Positions 40,819-49,443 of a stretch of DNA of 64,000 bases are shown piece after piece. The position numbers and the translations under genes were made by a program. Each line of letters opens with the position of its first letter. Position 1 is the stretch's first letter. Source of the DNA: DATKJS01 sp964551995 (GTDB lineage Bacteria > Acidobacteriota > Aminicenantia > Aminicenantales > Saccharicenantaceae); assembly GCA_964551995.1 (NCBI GenBank), contig CAZKFD010000005.1, forward strand, positions 62,001 to 126,000, read 5' to 3'. The notes beneath the pieces are model-generated. The model worked only from the letters and a program-made list of their open reading frames with translations, did not search any database and had not been told where the DNA came from.

Positions 40819-42948
40819 ATGACCATCGCTTCAGAAAGAACGATACGGACGATCGCGGCCATTTTCGCGGCTGCACTCTGCTTCGCCGTTCCGGCCCCCG
40901 CTCGTGATGCTGGTGTTCATGACAAGGCTGTTTCCGGCCCGGCCCCGGCCTTCCGGCCGCCCGCCGTGCCGCTCATGACGCATGATCCGTATTTCAGCGT
41001 TTGGTCGTTCAGGGATAACCTCGCCGACGACTGGCCCCGCCACTGGACGGGAACAGCCTATGAGCTCTCGGCCCTGGCCCGCGTCGACGGCTCGCCGTAC
41101 CGGATCATGGGCCCGAACCCCCGGGATGTGCCGGCCTTCAGACAGACCTCCGTGGAAGTGAAGCCCACCCAAACCCTTTACACCCTCGCGGCCGCGGGGA
41201 TCGAGCTCACCCTGACGTTTACGTCGCCGCTCCTGATTCAGGACTTGGATATCATGTCCAGGCCCGTCACATACGTCACGGTCGCGTTCCACTCTACGGA
41301 CGGGAGACCCCACCCGGTGTCCTTCTATTTCGGCGCCCCGGCCGGACTCTGCGTCGATGCGCCGGACGAAGCCGTCGTCTGGGGACGCCTCGGCGTGCCG
41401 GGACTCGAGGTCATGGCCATCGGCTCCAAGGACCAGCCCATTCTCGAAAAAAAAGGCGATAACCTCAGGATCGACTGGGGCTGGCTCTACCTGGCGGCCC
41501 CGGAGAAATGCGTTTCGTGGACGGCCATGGCCCCGGCGGACGCCTGCCGGGAACTTTTTGCCCGGAGCGGCCGCCTTCCGGAGGCGGACGAAACCGGAAT
41601 GCCGCAACCGGCCGGCGACGGCCTGGGCGCGTCCGTCGTTTTCGACTTCGGGGCAGTGGGGGAGGCCCCCGTCTCCCGCCATCTGATGGTGGCCTATGAC
41701 GACGTCTTCTCCATCGAATATTTCGACCGCAGGCTCCGGCCGTATTGGCGCCGCGCGGGCTGGGAGGCCGGGGACCTCCTGGCCGCGGCCGAGGAAGATT
41801 ATCCTGCGCTCCTCGAGCGCTGCCGCTCTTTCGACGCCGCGCTCACGGCCGACATGGAGAAGGCCGGAGGAGAGAAATACGCGCGCATCGCCGCGCTCGC
41901 CTACCGGCAGTCCCTTGCGGCCTGCAAGCTGGCCGTGGACTTCGACGGGACGCCCCTCTTTTTCCCCAAGGAGAATTTCAGCAACGGCTGCGTCTCGACG
42001 GTCGACGTGATCTATCCCGCGGCGCCCGAGTACCTCCTCCTTAGCCCGGCCCTCGTCCGGGCCCTGCTGACGCCCGTGCTGGAGTACGCGAGAAGTCCGC
42101 ATTGGCCGTTCCCTTTCGCCCCGCACGACCTCGGCACCTATCCCCGGGCAGACGGGCAGGTCTACGGCGGAGGGAACAGGACCGAGGAGGACCAGATGCC
42201 GGTCGAGGAGAGCGGCAACATGATCATCCTTGCCGCCGCCCTGGCTCAGGCTGAGGGCCGGCCGGACTTCGCCGTCCGCTACTGGGACCTGCTGGCGCGC
42301 TGGGCCGGCTATCTCAAGGAGAAGGGCTTCGACCCGGAAAACCAGCTGTGCACGGACGACTTCGCCGGGCACCTGGCCCATAACGCGAACCTGTCCCTCA
42401 AGGCTATCTTGGCCCTGCGCGCCTACGCCTGGCTCTGCGACCAGACGGGCCGCAAGGCCGAAGGTCGAGACAACCGGCTCCTGGCCGGAGGCTTCGTCCG
42501 AAGCTGGATGGCGAAAGCCGACGGCGGGGACCATTATCGGCTGGCCTTCGACCGCTCCGGAACCTGGAGCCAGAAATACAATCTGGTCTGGGACAAGATC
42601 CTGGGCTTCGGCCTCTTCCCGGCTTCCGTGGCTCGCAAGGAGCTCGACTATTATCTCGGACGACAGCTCCGGTACGGGCTCCCACTCGACAGCCGCCGGA
42701 CGTATACGAAGCTCGATTGGGTCTTTTGGACGGCAACGCTTGCGAACGACGCCGAGACCTTCGAACGTCTGACCGCGCCCGTGTTCGATTTCCTGAACGA
42801 GACGCCCGACCGCGTGCCGTTGACCGACTGGTACTGGACCGACACCGGCCGGAAAACGGGCTTTCAGGCGCGGCCCGTCGTGGGGGGCATCCTCATTAAG
42901 ATGCTGGCGGACCCGGCCCTTCGGGCGAAGTGGCGGAAGAATCAATAG
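40819..42948 (+). CDS. Exported GtaA-family protein (DUF4964-DUF5127-DUF4965-DUF1793; glutaminase-like)
   Basis: 709 residues with a signal peptide (A-A-I-F-A-A-A-L-C-F-A-V-P-A-P-A). The mature start P-P-A-V-P-L-M-T-H-D-P-Y-F-S-V-W-S matches DUF4964; then the beta-sandwich DUF5127 with W-T-G (about 75) and Q-T-S-V-E-V-K-P-T-Q-T; the C-terminal alpha/alpha barrel has F-P-K-E-N-F-S-N-G-C-V-S-T-V-D-V-I-Y-P, H-D-L-G-T-Y-P, E-S-G-N-M and D-D-F-A-G-H-L-A-H-N-A-N-L. Fungal GtaA is described as a glutaminase, but the fold is that of glycoside hydrolases, so the substrate here is open. Not part of an operon. Confidence 0.85.
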   Translation: MTIASERTIRTIAAIFAAALCFAVPAPARDAGVHDKAVSGPAPAFRPPAVPLMTHDPYFSVWSFRDNLADDWPRHWTGTAYELSALARVDGSPYRIMGPNPRDVPAFRQTSVEVKPTQTLYTLAAAGIELTLTFTSPLLIQDLDIMSRPVTYVTVAFHSTDGRPHPVSFYFGAPAGLCVDAPDEAVVWGRLGVPGLEVMAIGSKDQPILEKKGDNLRIDWGWLYLAAPEKCVSWTAMAPADACRELFARSGRLPEADETGMPQPAGDGLGASVVFDFGAVGEAPVSRHLMVAYDDVFSIEYFDRRLRPYWRRAGWEAGDLLAAAEEDYPALLERCRSFDAALTADMEKAGGEKYARIAALAYRQSLAACKLAVDFDGTPLFFPKENFSNGCVSTVDVIYPAAPEYLLLSPALVRALLTPVLEYARSPHWPFPFAPHDLGTYPRADGQVYGGGNRTEEDQMPVEESGNMIILAAALAQAEGRPDFAVRYWDLLARWAGYLKEKGFDPENQLCTDDFAGHLAHNANLSLKAILALRAYAWLCDQTGRKAEGRDNRLLAGGFVRSWMAKADGGDHYRLAFDRSGTWSQKYNLVWDKILGFGLFPASVARKELDYYLGRQLRYGLPLDSRRTYTKLDWVFWTATLANDAETFERLTAPVFDFLNETPDRVPLTDWYWTDTGRKTGFQARPVVGGILIKMLADPALRAKWRKNQ

Positions 42949-42984
42949 CGACTATCCCCGCAGGGGGCAGTCCCTCTTTGGCCC

Positions 42985-44337
42985 TTAGTGGCCGGTGATC
43001 TGCAGATAAAAAACGAGGTTGACGCGGTAGGCGGCCATGGCCTCCGTCAGCTGGTCGTTGGCCTGCTGGAGGAGGGCTTGGGCCTCGAGCAGGTCGGAGA
43101 TCGTGCTGAGCCCGTTGTCATAGCTGTCCCGGTTGACTTTGAGATTTTCCTCAGCCTGGGCCTTGGACTCGCGGCTCAGGAGGACCTGCCGATAGGCGTC
43201 CGTGAGGTCCTGCCAAGCCCTCTCCATCTGGAGGAGGAGCAGGTCGGCGTTGTCTTTCAGGTTGTTCCGCGCGATCTGTTCCTGCGCCCTTTGTGCGTTT
43301 AGGGCATAAGACCCGCCCCACCAGCCGGACAGGGGGATGGAGAGCGTGCCGAAGACGACACCGTTCGTCCGCCCCTCCGCCGTGTCCATCTTCATGTAGA
43401 GACCGGCGACACCGATGCCGACCTGGGGGAGGTATTCCCCGAGCTTCATGCGTGTCTCCAGTTCCTCCCCGCGGACGGCGTCCTCGAGGAGGCGATACTC
43501 GGGCCGGGTCTTGAGGGCCTCCGCGGGGTCGGCGCGGTAGGCGTCGGGCGGCCCGTCCACGGCGAGGGGGTCGGAGAGTTCGACGGACGGGTCGTAGCGG
43601 ATGCCGATGTATTGGCAGAGGGCCATGGCCGCGAGCGCTCTGCCGTTCTCGACCTTGGACTTATTGATCAGGAGCTCGGACAGCTTGAGCCGGACCTTGA
43701 GGACATCGTTCTTCATGACCAGGCCGGAGGCCCAGGCGTTCTCGACCTGTTCGAGGAGCCGGCGGAGGAGTGCCTCGTATGTCTCGGCCGTCCGCATTTT
43801 TTCGTCGAGGGAGACGACCCGCCAGTAATCCTCCTCCGTGATCCGCAGGACCTCGTGGCGGGCGAGCCTGGCCTTCTCGTCGGTGGCCTCAACGCCCAGG
43901 GCGGCAAGCCGGTTGCCGTTGACGATGCGGCCGCCGGCGAAGACCGGCTGGACGGCGCTGACCAGTCCGAGCTTAAGGGAGCCGAGGACACCCATTGTCG
44001 TGCTGGGCATATAGGCGAACTGGGTCGACGTCGGCAGGTTAGCGGGGTTCCCGTTATAGACGGGCAGGTTCCCTCCTGGCGTCGTGATTTCGAGCAGGGA
44101 ACGGCTGGCATCGAAGATCGTGCCGGAGGCGCTGACGGAAGGAAAGTAGCGCGTGAAGGCCTCCCGCTGCGCCTGCCGCGCGGCTTCGGATTCGAGAGCG
44201 CTATTCTTCGTCCGGACATTGTTCTGAAGGGCCAACCGCTTGCTTTCCTCGAGAGTCAGCTTGCCTCCGGCCCGGGCGAGGCCGGTTAACAGCACGAGGA
44301 TGATAACCGCGGCCCGGAGCTTTTTGGTGTTTTTCAT
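42985..44337 (-). CDS. TolC-type outer-membrane efflux protein (RND operon)
   Basis: Outer-membrane channel completing a tripartite pump. 450 residues, start at M-K-N-T-K-K-L-R with a signal peptide to about A-R-A; the ATG overlaps the RND gene stop by 4 bp. Two OEP repeats, each starting with a conserved pattern (L-T-L-E-E-S-K-R-L-A-L-Q-N-N near 28; A-L-K-T-R-P-E-Y-R-L-L near 285) and long amphipathic helices. Final gene of the tetR-adaptor-RND-tolC operon. Confidence 0.9.
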   Translation of the reverse strand: MKNTKKLRAAVIILVLLTGLARAGGKLTLEESKRLALQNNVRTKNSALESEAARQAQREAFTRYFPSVSASGTIFDASRSLLEITTPGGNLPVYNGNPANLPTSTQFAYMPSTTMGVLGSLKLGLVSAVQPVFAGGRIVNGNRLAALGVEATDEKARLARHEVLRITEEDYWRVVSLDEKMRTAETYEALLRRLLEQVENAWASGLVMKNDVLKVRLKLSELLINKSKVENGRALAAMALCQYIGIRYDPSVELSDPLAVDGPPDAYRADPAEALKTRPEYRLLEDAVRGEELETRMKLGEYLPQVGIGVAGLYMKMDTAEGRTNGVVFGTLSIPLSGWWGGSYALNAQRAQEQIARNNLKDNADLLLLQMERAWQDLTDAYRQVLLSRESKAQAEENLKVNRDSYDNGLSTISDLLEAQALLQQANDQLTEAMAAYRVNLVFYLQITGH

Positions 44338-47300
44338 GCGGGTTCCCCTTTGGCCGCGGATTCTTTTTCGGCCGGCGTCGGCGGTTCGTTCTTGTGGAGG
44401 ATATAATAAAGGACCGGCAGCATGAGGAGCGATAGGACCAGCGCGAAGAGCAGGCCGAAGCAGATGACCGCGCCGAGCGGCCCCCACAGGGAGGAGCCGC
44501 TCAGGATCATGGGTACGACTCCCACCGCGGCCGCCATGGCCGTCAAAAAGATCGGCCTCATCCGGCGCTTGCCGGCGGCGATCGCCGCCTCCTCGGGGCC
44601 GTAGCCGCGGTCCCGGCGCAGCTCGTCGGCGTATTGGACGTAGATGATGCCGTTGCGGATGACGATGCCGAACAGGGCGATCACCCCGACGAACGCCGTT
44701 ATGCTGAAGGGATACCCGCTAACCAGGATGCCGAAGGCCGCCCCGAAGATTGTCAGAGGCATGATGATCATGATCAGGAGCGATTTCTTCAGGCTCCGGA
44801 ACTCGAACATCAGGATAAGGAAGACCAGGATGATGCTGGCGATCAGGGCATAATAAAAGGGTGTGAAATATTCGACGGCCGCCTCGATCTCGCCCCCGTA
44901 CTCGATCCGCACGCCCGGCGGCAGGCTCAACCGGTCAATGAGAGGCTTGACTGTCTTGGTGACCCCCGAGGAGTAGACGCCGCGGTCGAGTTCCGCCAGC
45001 ACGGTCAGCGTCCGGATTCCATTCCGCCGGACGATGTCGCCTTCGGTCCAGGACGGCCGGAGCTCGGCGAGCTGGCGGAGCGGGATGGACGAGCCGAGAA
45101 GGGGCGAGGTGACATAGAGATTCTCGAGCTCGGCGGAGCCGGGCTTGCCCATGCCTTCGACCTTCAACAGGACCTGAAGCGGGTAATCGCCCTCCCAGAC
45201 AGTGGCCACCGGCAGGCCCTTGGTCGCGGTCATCAGCGAGTAGTCCAGCACGGCGTTCGGGTAGCCCAGCCGGTCGGCTTCGTCCTTCTTGATCGCCACG
45301 TCGGCGGCCTGGAGGGGCTGCCCGAAGTCGGTCCGGAGCCTGACGACCCCCGGGATCGGCCGCAGGATGTCCATGACCCTGGCCGCCGTTCTCTTGAGGT
45401 CCCGGAGGTCGTCCCCGGAAATTCGGATCTCGACGGGTTCCACGAACAGGGCCATTTCGAGCTGCTTCCATTTGACCTCGGCGCCCGGATAGCGGTCGGC
45501 GTATTTCTGGCTGTATTCGTCGAGGATCTCAGCCGTAGATTCCTTGGAATCGGTCAGGATGACGAGCTGGCCGATGTCCGTCGACGGAAAGCGCGGGGCG
45601 TATACGGCATGAAACCGGGGGGAGCTCGTCCCGACGAACGACGTGACCACCTTAACCCTGGGATCTTTCTTGAGCAGGGCCTCTATATCCTTCATGACGG
45701 CGTCGGTCCGTTCGAGGGCCGTGCCCGTGGGCATGGTGACCTCGACCGCGAATTGGTTCCGCTCGACCTTGGGGAAGGGCTGCGTGGGGACGATGGAGAG
45801 AATGGCCAGGCCCAAAAGAAACGACAGCGTGCTGACCGCGATAATCAGGCTCTTCCGGCGGAAGACATTTTCGACGAGCCGGTCGTAGCACCTCTGCAGG
45901 CCTTTCAAGAAGGCTGTCCTCCCGCCGGCCTGGCCGGTCCTGACGCCGTGTTTGATGAAGGCATGGCACATGAGGGGGGTGATAAGTGAGGCGGCCAAAA
46001 GCGAAGCCGTCAGGGCCGTGATCACGGTCGGGGGCATCGTGCGGAGGAAGTCCCCGGCCATTCCGCGCATGAAGAGCCGGATCGGAATGAAGCAGCACAT
46101 GATGATTATCGTAGCCGCGAAAACCGAGGGGAAAAGCTCTCCAACGCTCCGGGACGCCGCCCGGCGGCGGTCGAAGCCGTTGTCGAGCTTTTCGATGTAA
46201 TTGTCGATGATGACGATCGGATCGTCGACGACCAGACCCAGGACGATGATCAGCGAGGCCAGGGAAACGGTCTGGAGGTCCATACCGAAGGCCCACAGGA
46301 TGCCGAGGGTTGAAAGGATGGTGATGGGGATGGTCGCCGCCGCGGCCAGAGCCACCCGGACCGGAAGGAGGATGAGGGTCACGGCGATGACGGCGGCAAC
46401 GGCGATCGCGAATTCCCTCATAAAATCGTCGATGGACTCGGCCACGGCTTCGGGGATGCTGGATAGGGTCTCGATCTTGACGTCGGGAGGCAGGGTCCTG
46501 CTGAAATGGCCGATGACCCGGCCGACGTCCCGGCCGAAGTCGACGATGTTATTCCCGTCCTGCATCTCCAGTGAGACGACCAGGCATTTCTTGCCGTTGA
46601 CCCGGACGAAGGACTGGGGCTCCTCGTATTCCCGGACGATCCGAGCCACGTCCTTCAGGCGGACGACGGTCCCGGCCGGGTCGGCGTAGACGATCTGTTC
46701 GGCCAGGTCATTCTCGGTCTTGTAGTCGGCGGGGATGTGCAACGGGCGGATGAGCCGGCCGTCGTCGAGCTCTCCGGCATAGCCGGCCGTGCTCTGGGGC
46801 ACGATCGCCGCGGCCAGGGTCAGGGGCCGGATGCCGTAACGGGCCAGCTTGGCGTTGTCGAGGTAGACGCCGATCTCCTCCTTCTGGACTCCGTAGCGCC
46901 TGATTCTCGAGACCGAGGGGAGGCGCCGGATGGCGTCCTCCAGCTTCTTGACGTAATCCTCGAGCTCCCGGTAGGTCTTGCCGTCGGAGCGGACGGACAG
47001 GAGCACGGCCGAAGTGTTGCCGAAGTCGTTGTCGGCCGTGAGCGAGGTCACGCCGGCGGGGAGCCGCGTCTTCAGCTCGTTCAGGCCATGGCGGAGCTTC
47101 AGCCAGAAGCCGTCGGGGTCCTTTTCCTGGTCCGAGACCTCGACATAGATGACCATCATGTCCTCGCGCGAGACGGAATAGGTTTTGGAGCGCTTGATCG
47201 ACTTATACTGGAAAAGGTATTGTTCAACTTTGTCTGTGACCTCGGCCTCGACCCGCTCCGACGAGGCTCCGGGATAGACTCCGATGACGACCCCTTGCCG

Positions 47301-47438
47301 GACCTTGAAGGCGGGAAATTCGTCCCGGGGCATCTTGACGAGGGCGGCGATGCCCGTCAGGACGAGGATGGCCGTGAGGATGATGATCGGCTGCCGATAG
47401 CGCAGGAGGATCTCGATCAGCGAACGTTTTTTTCCCAT
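44334..47438 (-). CDS. RND efflux transporter, AcrB/HAE1-like
   Basis: Inner-membrane proton-driven pump, 1034 residues, normal length. Twelve TM segments: TM1 near 15-33, TM2-6 at about 335-500, TM7 near 525, TM8-12 at about 850-1015, with two large periplasmic porter loops. TM4 keeps both proton-relay aspartates (Asp405, Asp406 in V-V-D-D-P-I-V). The TM10 lysine of AcrB (Lys940) is Arg928 in V-I-R-N-G-I, a conservative change. The N-terminal S-L-I-E-I-L-L-R-Y-R-Q is typical. Substrate cannot be told; drug or bile-like amphiphile export is the common role. Confidence 0.93.
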   Translation of the reverse strand: MGKKRSLIEILLRYRQPIIILTAILVLTGIAALVKMPRDEFPAFKVRQGVVIGVYPGASSERVEAEVTDKVEQYLFQYKSIKRSKTYSVSREDMMVIYVEVSDQEKDPDGFWLKLRHGLNELKTRLPAGVTSLTADNDFGNTSAVLLSVRSDGKTYRELEDYVKKLEDAIRRLPSVSRIRRYGVQKEEIGVYLDNAKLARYGIRPLTLAAAIVPQSTAGYAGELDDGRLIRPLHIPADYKTENDLAEQIVYADPAGTVVRLKDVARIVREYEEPQSFVRVNGKKCLVVSLEMQDGNNIVDFGRDVGRVIGHFSRTLPPDVKIETLSSIPEAVAESIDDFMREFAIAVAAVIAVTLILLPVRVALAAAATIPITILSTLGILWAFGMDLQTVSLASLIIVLGLVVDDPIVIIDNYIEKLDNGFDRRRAASRSVGELFPSVFAATIIIMCCFIPIRLFMRGMAGDFLRTMPPTVITALTASLLAASLITPLMCHAFIKHGVRTGQAGGRTAFLKGLQRCYDRLVENVFRRKSLIIAVSTLSFLLGLAILSIVPTQPFPKVERNQFAVEVTMPTGTALERTDAVMKDIEALLKKDPRVKVVTSFVGTSSPRFHAVYAPRFPSTDIGQLVILTDSKESTAEILDEYSQKYADRYPGAEVKWKQLEMALFVEPVEIRISGDDLRDLKRTAARVMDILRPIPGVVRLRTDFGQPLQAADVAIKKDEADRLGYPNAVLDYSLMTATKGLPVATVWEGDYPLQVLLKVEGMGKPGSAELENLYVTSPLLGSSIPLRQLAELRPSWTEGDIVRRNGIRTLTVLAELDRGVYSSGVTKTVKPLIDRLSLPPGVRIEYGGEIEAAVEYFTPFYYALIASIILVFLILMFEFRSLKKSLLIMIIMPLTIFGAAFGILVSGYPFSITAFVGVIALFGIVIRNGIIYVQYADELRRDRGYGPEEAAIAAGKRRMRPIFLTAMAAAVGVVPMILSGSSLWGPLGAVICFGLLFALVLSLLMLPVLYYILHKNEPPTPAEKESAAKGEPA

Positions 47439-47461
47439 GACGGGGGCCTCCAGGTCCGGAC

Positions 47462-48508
47462 CTATCTCTCGACGACCATGACGGCCGACCCGTCGACGAG
47501 CTTCTGCTGTCCGGAAACGACGACGGACTCGCCCTCGCGCAGGCCTTCGGCGACCCGGATCCCGTTCTGGAGCAGTTCTCCCAGCCTGACGTAGCGCACC
47601 GAGGCCCTGGTCCCGGACTGGTCCAAGCAGTAGACGTAGTTGCGGCCGGTCTCGTCGACCAGCACGGCCTCGTTGGGAATGACCAGGCCGGAGCTTCTTT
47701 CCAGCCCCTTGATGACGGCCGTGCAGACCATCCCCGGCTTGATGGCCCTGTCGGGATTGGGGACAGCGATGCGGACCTTATAAGAGTGGGCCAGGGGGTC
47801 GGCCACGACCCCGATGTCCTCGACGGTTCCCGCGAATTCCCGCGAGCCCAGGGCTCCGATCCTGACAAAGGCCTGTTGGCCCTTGCGGACGAGGATGATG
47901 TCGTTCTCGGGAACGGGGATGCGGGCGAAGACGGTATCGATCCGGACGATGGTGATCGAAGCCACGCTGGGCATGGTCACCATGCCCGGGTCGATGGAGC
48001 GCTTACCGACATAGCCGGATGAGCTCGCGACCAGGCGACAATCCTCGAGGTTTTTCCTGGCCAGGGCCGCGGCCGATCGGGCCCGTTCGAGCCCGGTTTG
48101 GACCTCGACGTACTTCACTTCGGGCAGGTCGCCGTTCTTGAACATACGGGACAGGCGGTTGAAGGCGTCCTCGGCCTGCTTTTCAGCCGCCTGAGCCATC
48201 CTGTAAGTATTCCGGTAGCTCGTGTCGTCAAGCTCGGCCAAGACGGCGCCGTTGGCGACCGTATCGCCCTCGTTCACCATGACCCGAGTCACGGTCCCGG
48301 TCACGCAGAAACTCTGGGGCAGTGTCTCGGATTCGGTGATTGTCCCGCTGTAGGCGAACTCGCGGCCGGTCTCAGCCGGGGCGACCTTCTGGACCACGAC
48401 CCTGATGGGTCCGGCCGCCGTTCCCGCCTCATGGTCGGACCGGCAGGCGGGGAAGATCACGGAAAGCGTGAGGGCCAAGGCGCAAAGAGGTCTCGTTCCT
48501 GGGGTCAT
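47462..48508 (-). CDS. RND periplasmic adaptor (membrane fusion lipoprotein)
   Basis: Links pump and TolC. 348 residues; lipobox I-F-P-A-C puts the lipid on Cys22, the AcrA arrangement. Barrel-sandwich half-motifs flank a helical hairpin (about 95-150): V-M-V-N-E-G-D-T-V-A-N-G-A-V-L-A-E-L-D before it and C-R-L-V-A-S-S-S-G-Y-V after it; then beta-barrel and membrane-proximal domains. AAGGAGACGGAA precedes the chosen ATG, which overlaps the tetR stop by 4 bp. Confidence 0.92.
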   Translation of the reverse strand: MTPGTRPLCALALTLSVIFPACRSDHEAGTAAGPIRVVVQKVAPAETGREFAYSGTITESETLPQSFCVTGTVTRVMVNEGDTVANGAVLAELDDTSYRNTYRMAQAAEKQAEDAFNRLSRMFKNGDLPEVKYVEVQTGLERARSAAALARKNLEDCRLVASSSGYVGKRSIDPGMVTMPSVASITIVRIDTVFARIPVPENDIILVRKGQQAFVRIGALGSREFAGTVEDIGVVADPLAHSYKVRIAVPNPDRAIKPGMVCTAVIKGLERSSGLVIPNEAVLVDETGRNYVYCLDQSGTRASVRYVRLGELLQNGIRVAEGLREGESVVVSGQQKLVDGSAVMVVER

Positions 48509-49176
48509 TTCCGTCTCCTTTTTGAAGCCACGTGCAGAACGGGAGCTCGGTTGAAGGCTGATTCGCGGCGGACATGTGCTCCGGACAAGCAATCACGGAC
48601 GTTCCGAAGACCTTCGGATAGAAGCTCGATGATTAGGTCGATGAGCTTTTTGTCCTCGTTCTTGATAAAGAGGTCCACAGTCAAGCTCCTCATGATCGTG
48701 ACAATGGCCCGGACGGTGCTCTCGACGTCGCGTGTCCCGATACTCCTGAATTCCTTCCGTTCGTTCCCGAATCGGAGGATCTCCTCGACCATCTTCTTTT
48801 GCAAGTCGTAGTAGTTATCCATGACCTTCAGGATGAGCCTGGTGTCGGCTTTGATTTCGCCCTTAGCGATCTCATAGAGCGTAATGGCCCGCCGGCTTTC
48901 CCTGAAGGAGGTGTAGACGTAGGTCAGGAGCTTGGCCTTGGCCGTCTTCTTCCGGCTGATCTCCTCCTGGACGATGCGGGCGATCCGATCGCCCTGGAGC
49001 ATGGCCACGGCCTCCATCACGGCCTCCTTGCTCGGGAAATAATAATAGAGCGAACTCTTGCCCTTCCCGGCCTGCCGGGCGATGTCCTCCATGGTCGTTT
49101 TTTTGATGCCCCATTTTTGGAACAGCATCTCGGCCGCCCGGAGGATCTCGCGGCGCATAATCTCGTCTTTTTTCAT
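48505..49176 (-). CDS. TetR-family repressor of the RND operon
   Basis: 223 residues. Helix-turn-helix at about 28-50: T-T-M-E-D-I-A-R-Q-A-G-K-G-K-S-S-L-Y-Y-Y-F-P-S-K-E-A. The ligand-binding C-terminal domain is all-helical and ends in a very basic tail (V-A-S-K-R-R-R-K). As first gene of the operon and with a dyad right after the -10 box, it probably represses itself and the pump. AAAGG 8 bp before the ATG. Confidence 0.92.
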   Translation of the reverse strand: MKKDEIMRREILRAAEMLFQKWGIKKTTMEDIARQAGKGKSSLYYYFPSKEAVMEAVAMLQGDRIARIVQEEISRKKTAKAKLLTYVYTSFRESRRAITLYEIAKGEIKADTRLILKVMDNYYDLQKKMVEEILRFGNERKEFRSIGTRDVESTVRAIVTIMRSLTVDLFIKNEDKKLIDLIIELLSEGLRNVRDCLSGAHVRRESAFNRAPVLHVASKRRRK

Positions 49177-49192
49177 TTATGGACCTTTCGAC

Positions 49193-49207
49193 CAAAAACG
49201 TATTTTG
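49193..49207. promoter_or_regulatory. Candidate TetR operator
   Basis: Perfect dyad CAAAA, 5 bp ACGTA, TTTTG, lying 4 bp downstream of the -10 box of the RND operon promoter, where a bound repressor would block transcription start. Confidence 0.55.
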
Positions 49208-49211
49208 TTCC

Positions 49212-49240
49212 AATATAAGCCGAGGCCGCCTGCTTGTCAA
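49212..49240 (-). promoter_or_regulatory. Promoter of the tetR-RND operon
   Basis: TTGACA, 17 bp, TATATT on the minus strand: consensus -35, one mismatch in the -10. One of the two best promoters in the window, as expected for a strongly repressed operon. Confidence 0.75.
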
Positions 49241-49348
49241 GCCCCAGCCGGTTCACGGGGACCCGAAGTGCTCGGCCTGCAGAGAGACGGTCCCCGCGAG
49301 CGGTCAGGCCCTTTTTCCCATGCCGGGCCGGAGCCCGGTTTCCGGCCC

Positions 49349-49377
49349 TTGCGAAGGAACGCCCAATCTGCTTAAAT
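49349..49377 (+). promoter_or_regulatory. Promoter for the GH109-like gene
   Basis: TTGCGA, 17 bp, TTAAAT on the plus strand; 66 bp from the start codon, which has CAAGGAGG just before it. Confidence 0.4.
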
Positions 49378-49443
49378 GAGGGGCTGAGCGGCGCGGGGAC
49401 CGCGTTTCCCGCGGCCGGACGCCGCCTCCAGCAAGGAGGTCCG

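Noticed and set aside
40831..42945. 704-codon open frame on the minus strand, exactly opposite the GtaA-like gene
   Set aside because: It mirrors the codon structure of a well-supported gene, has no ribosome site or recognisable domain, and long antisense frames are expected at this G+C content.
42956..42966. CCCC-GCA-GGGG mini-hairpin between the GtaA and tolC genes as a terminator
   Set aside because: Only 4 bp of stem and no T-run on either strand.
49256..49296. 8-bp perfect arms CGGGGACC / GGTCCCCG in the tetR-GH109 gap
   Set aside because: The 25-base loop and G+C-rich arms make chance pairing likely, and it lies upstream of the GH109 promoter, so it is not in that message.
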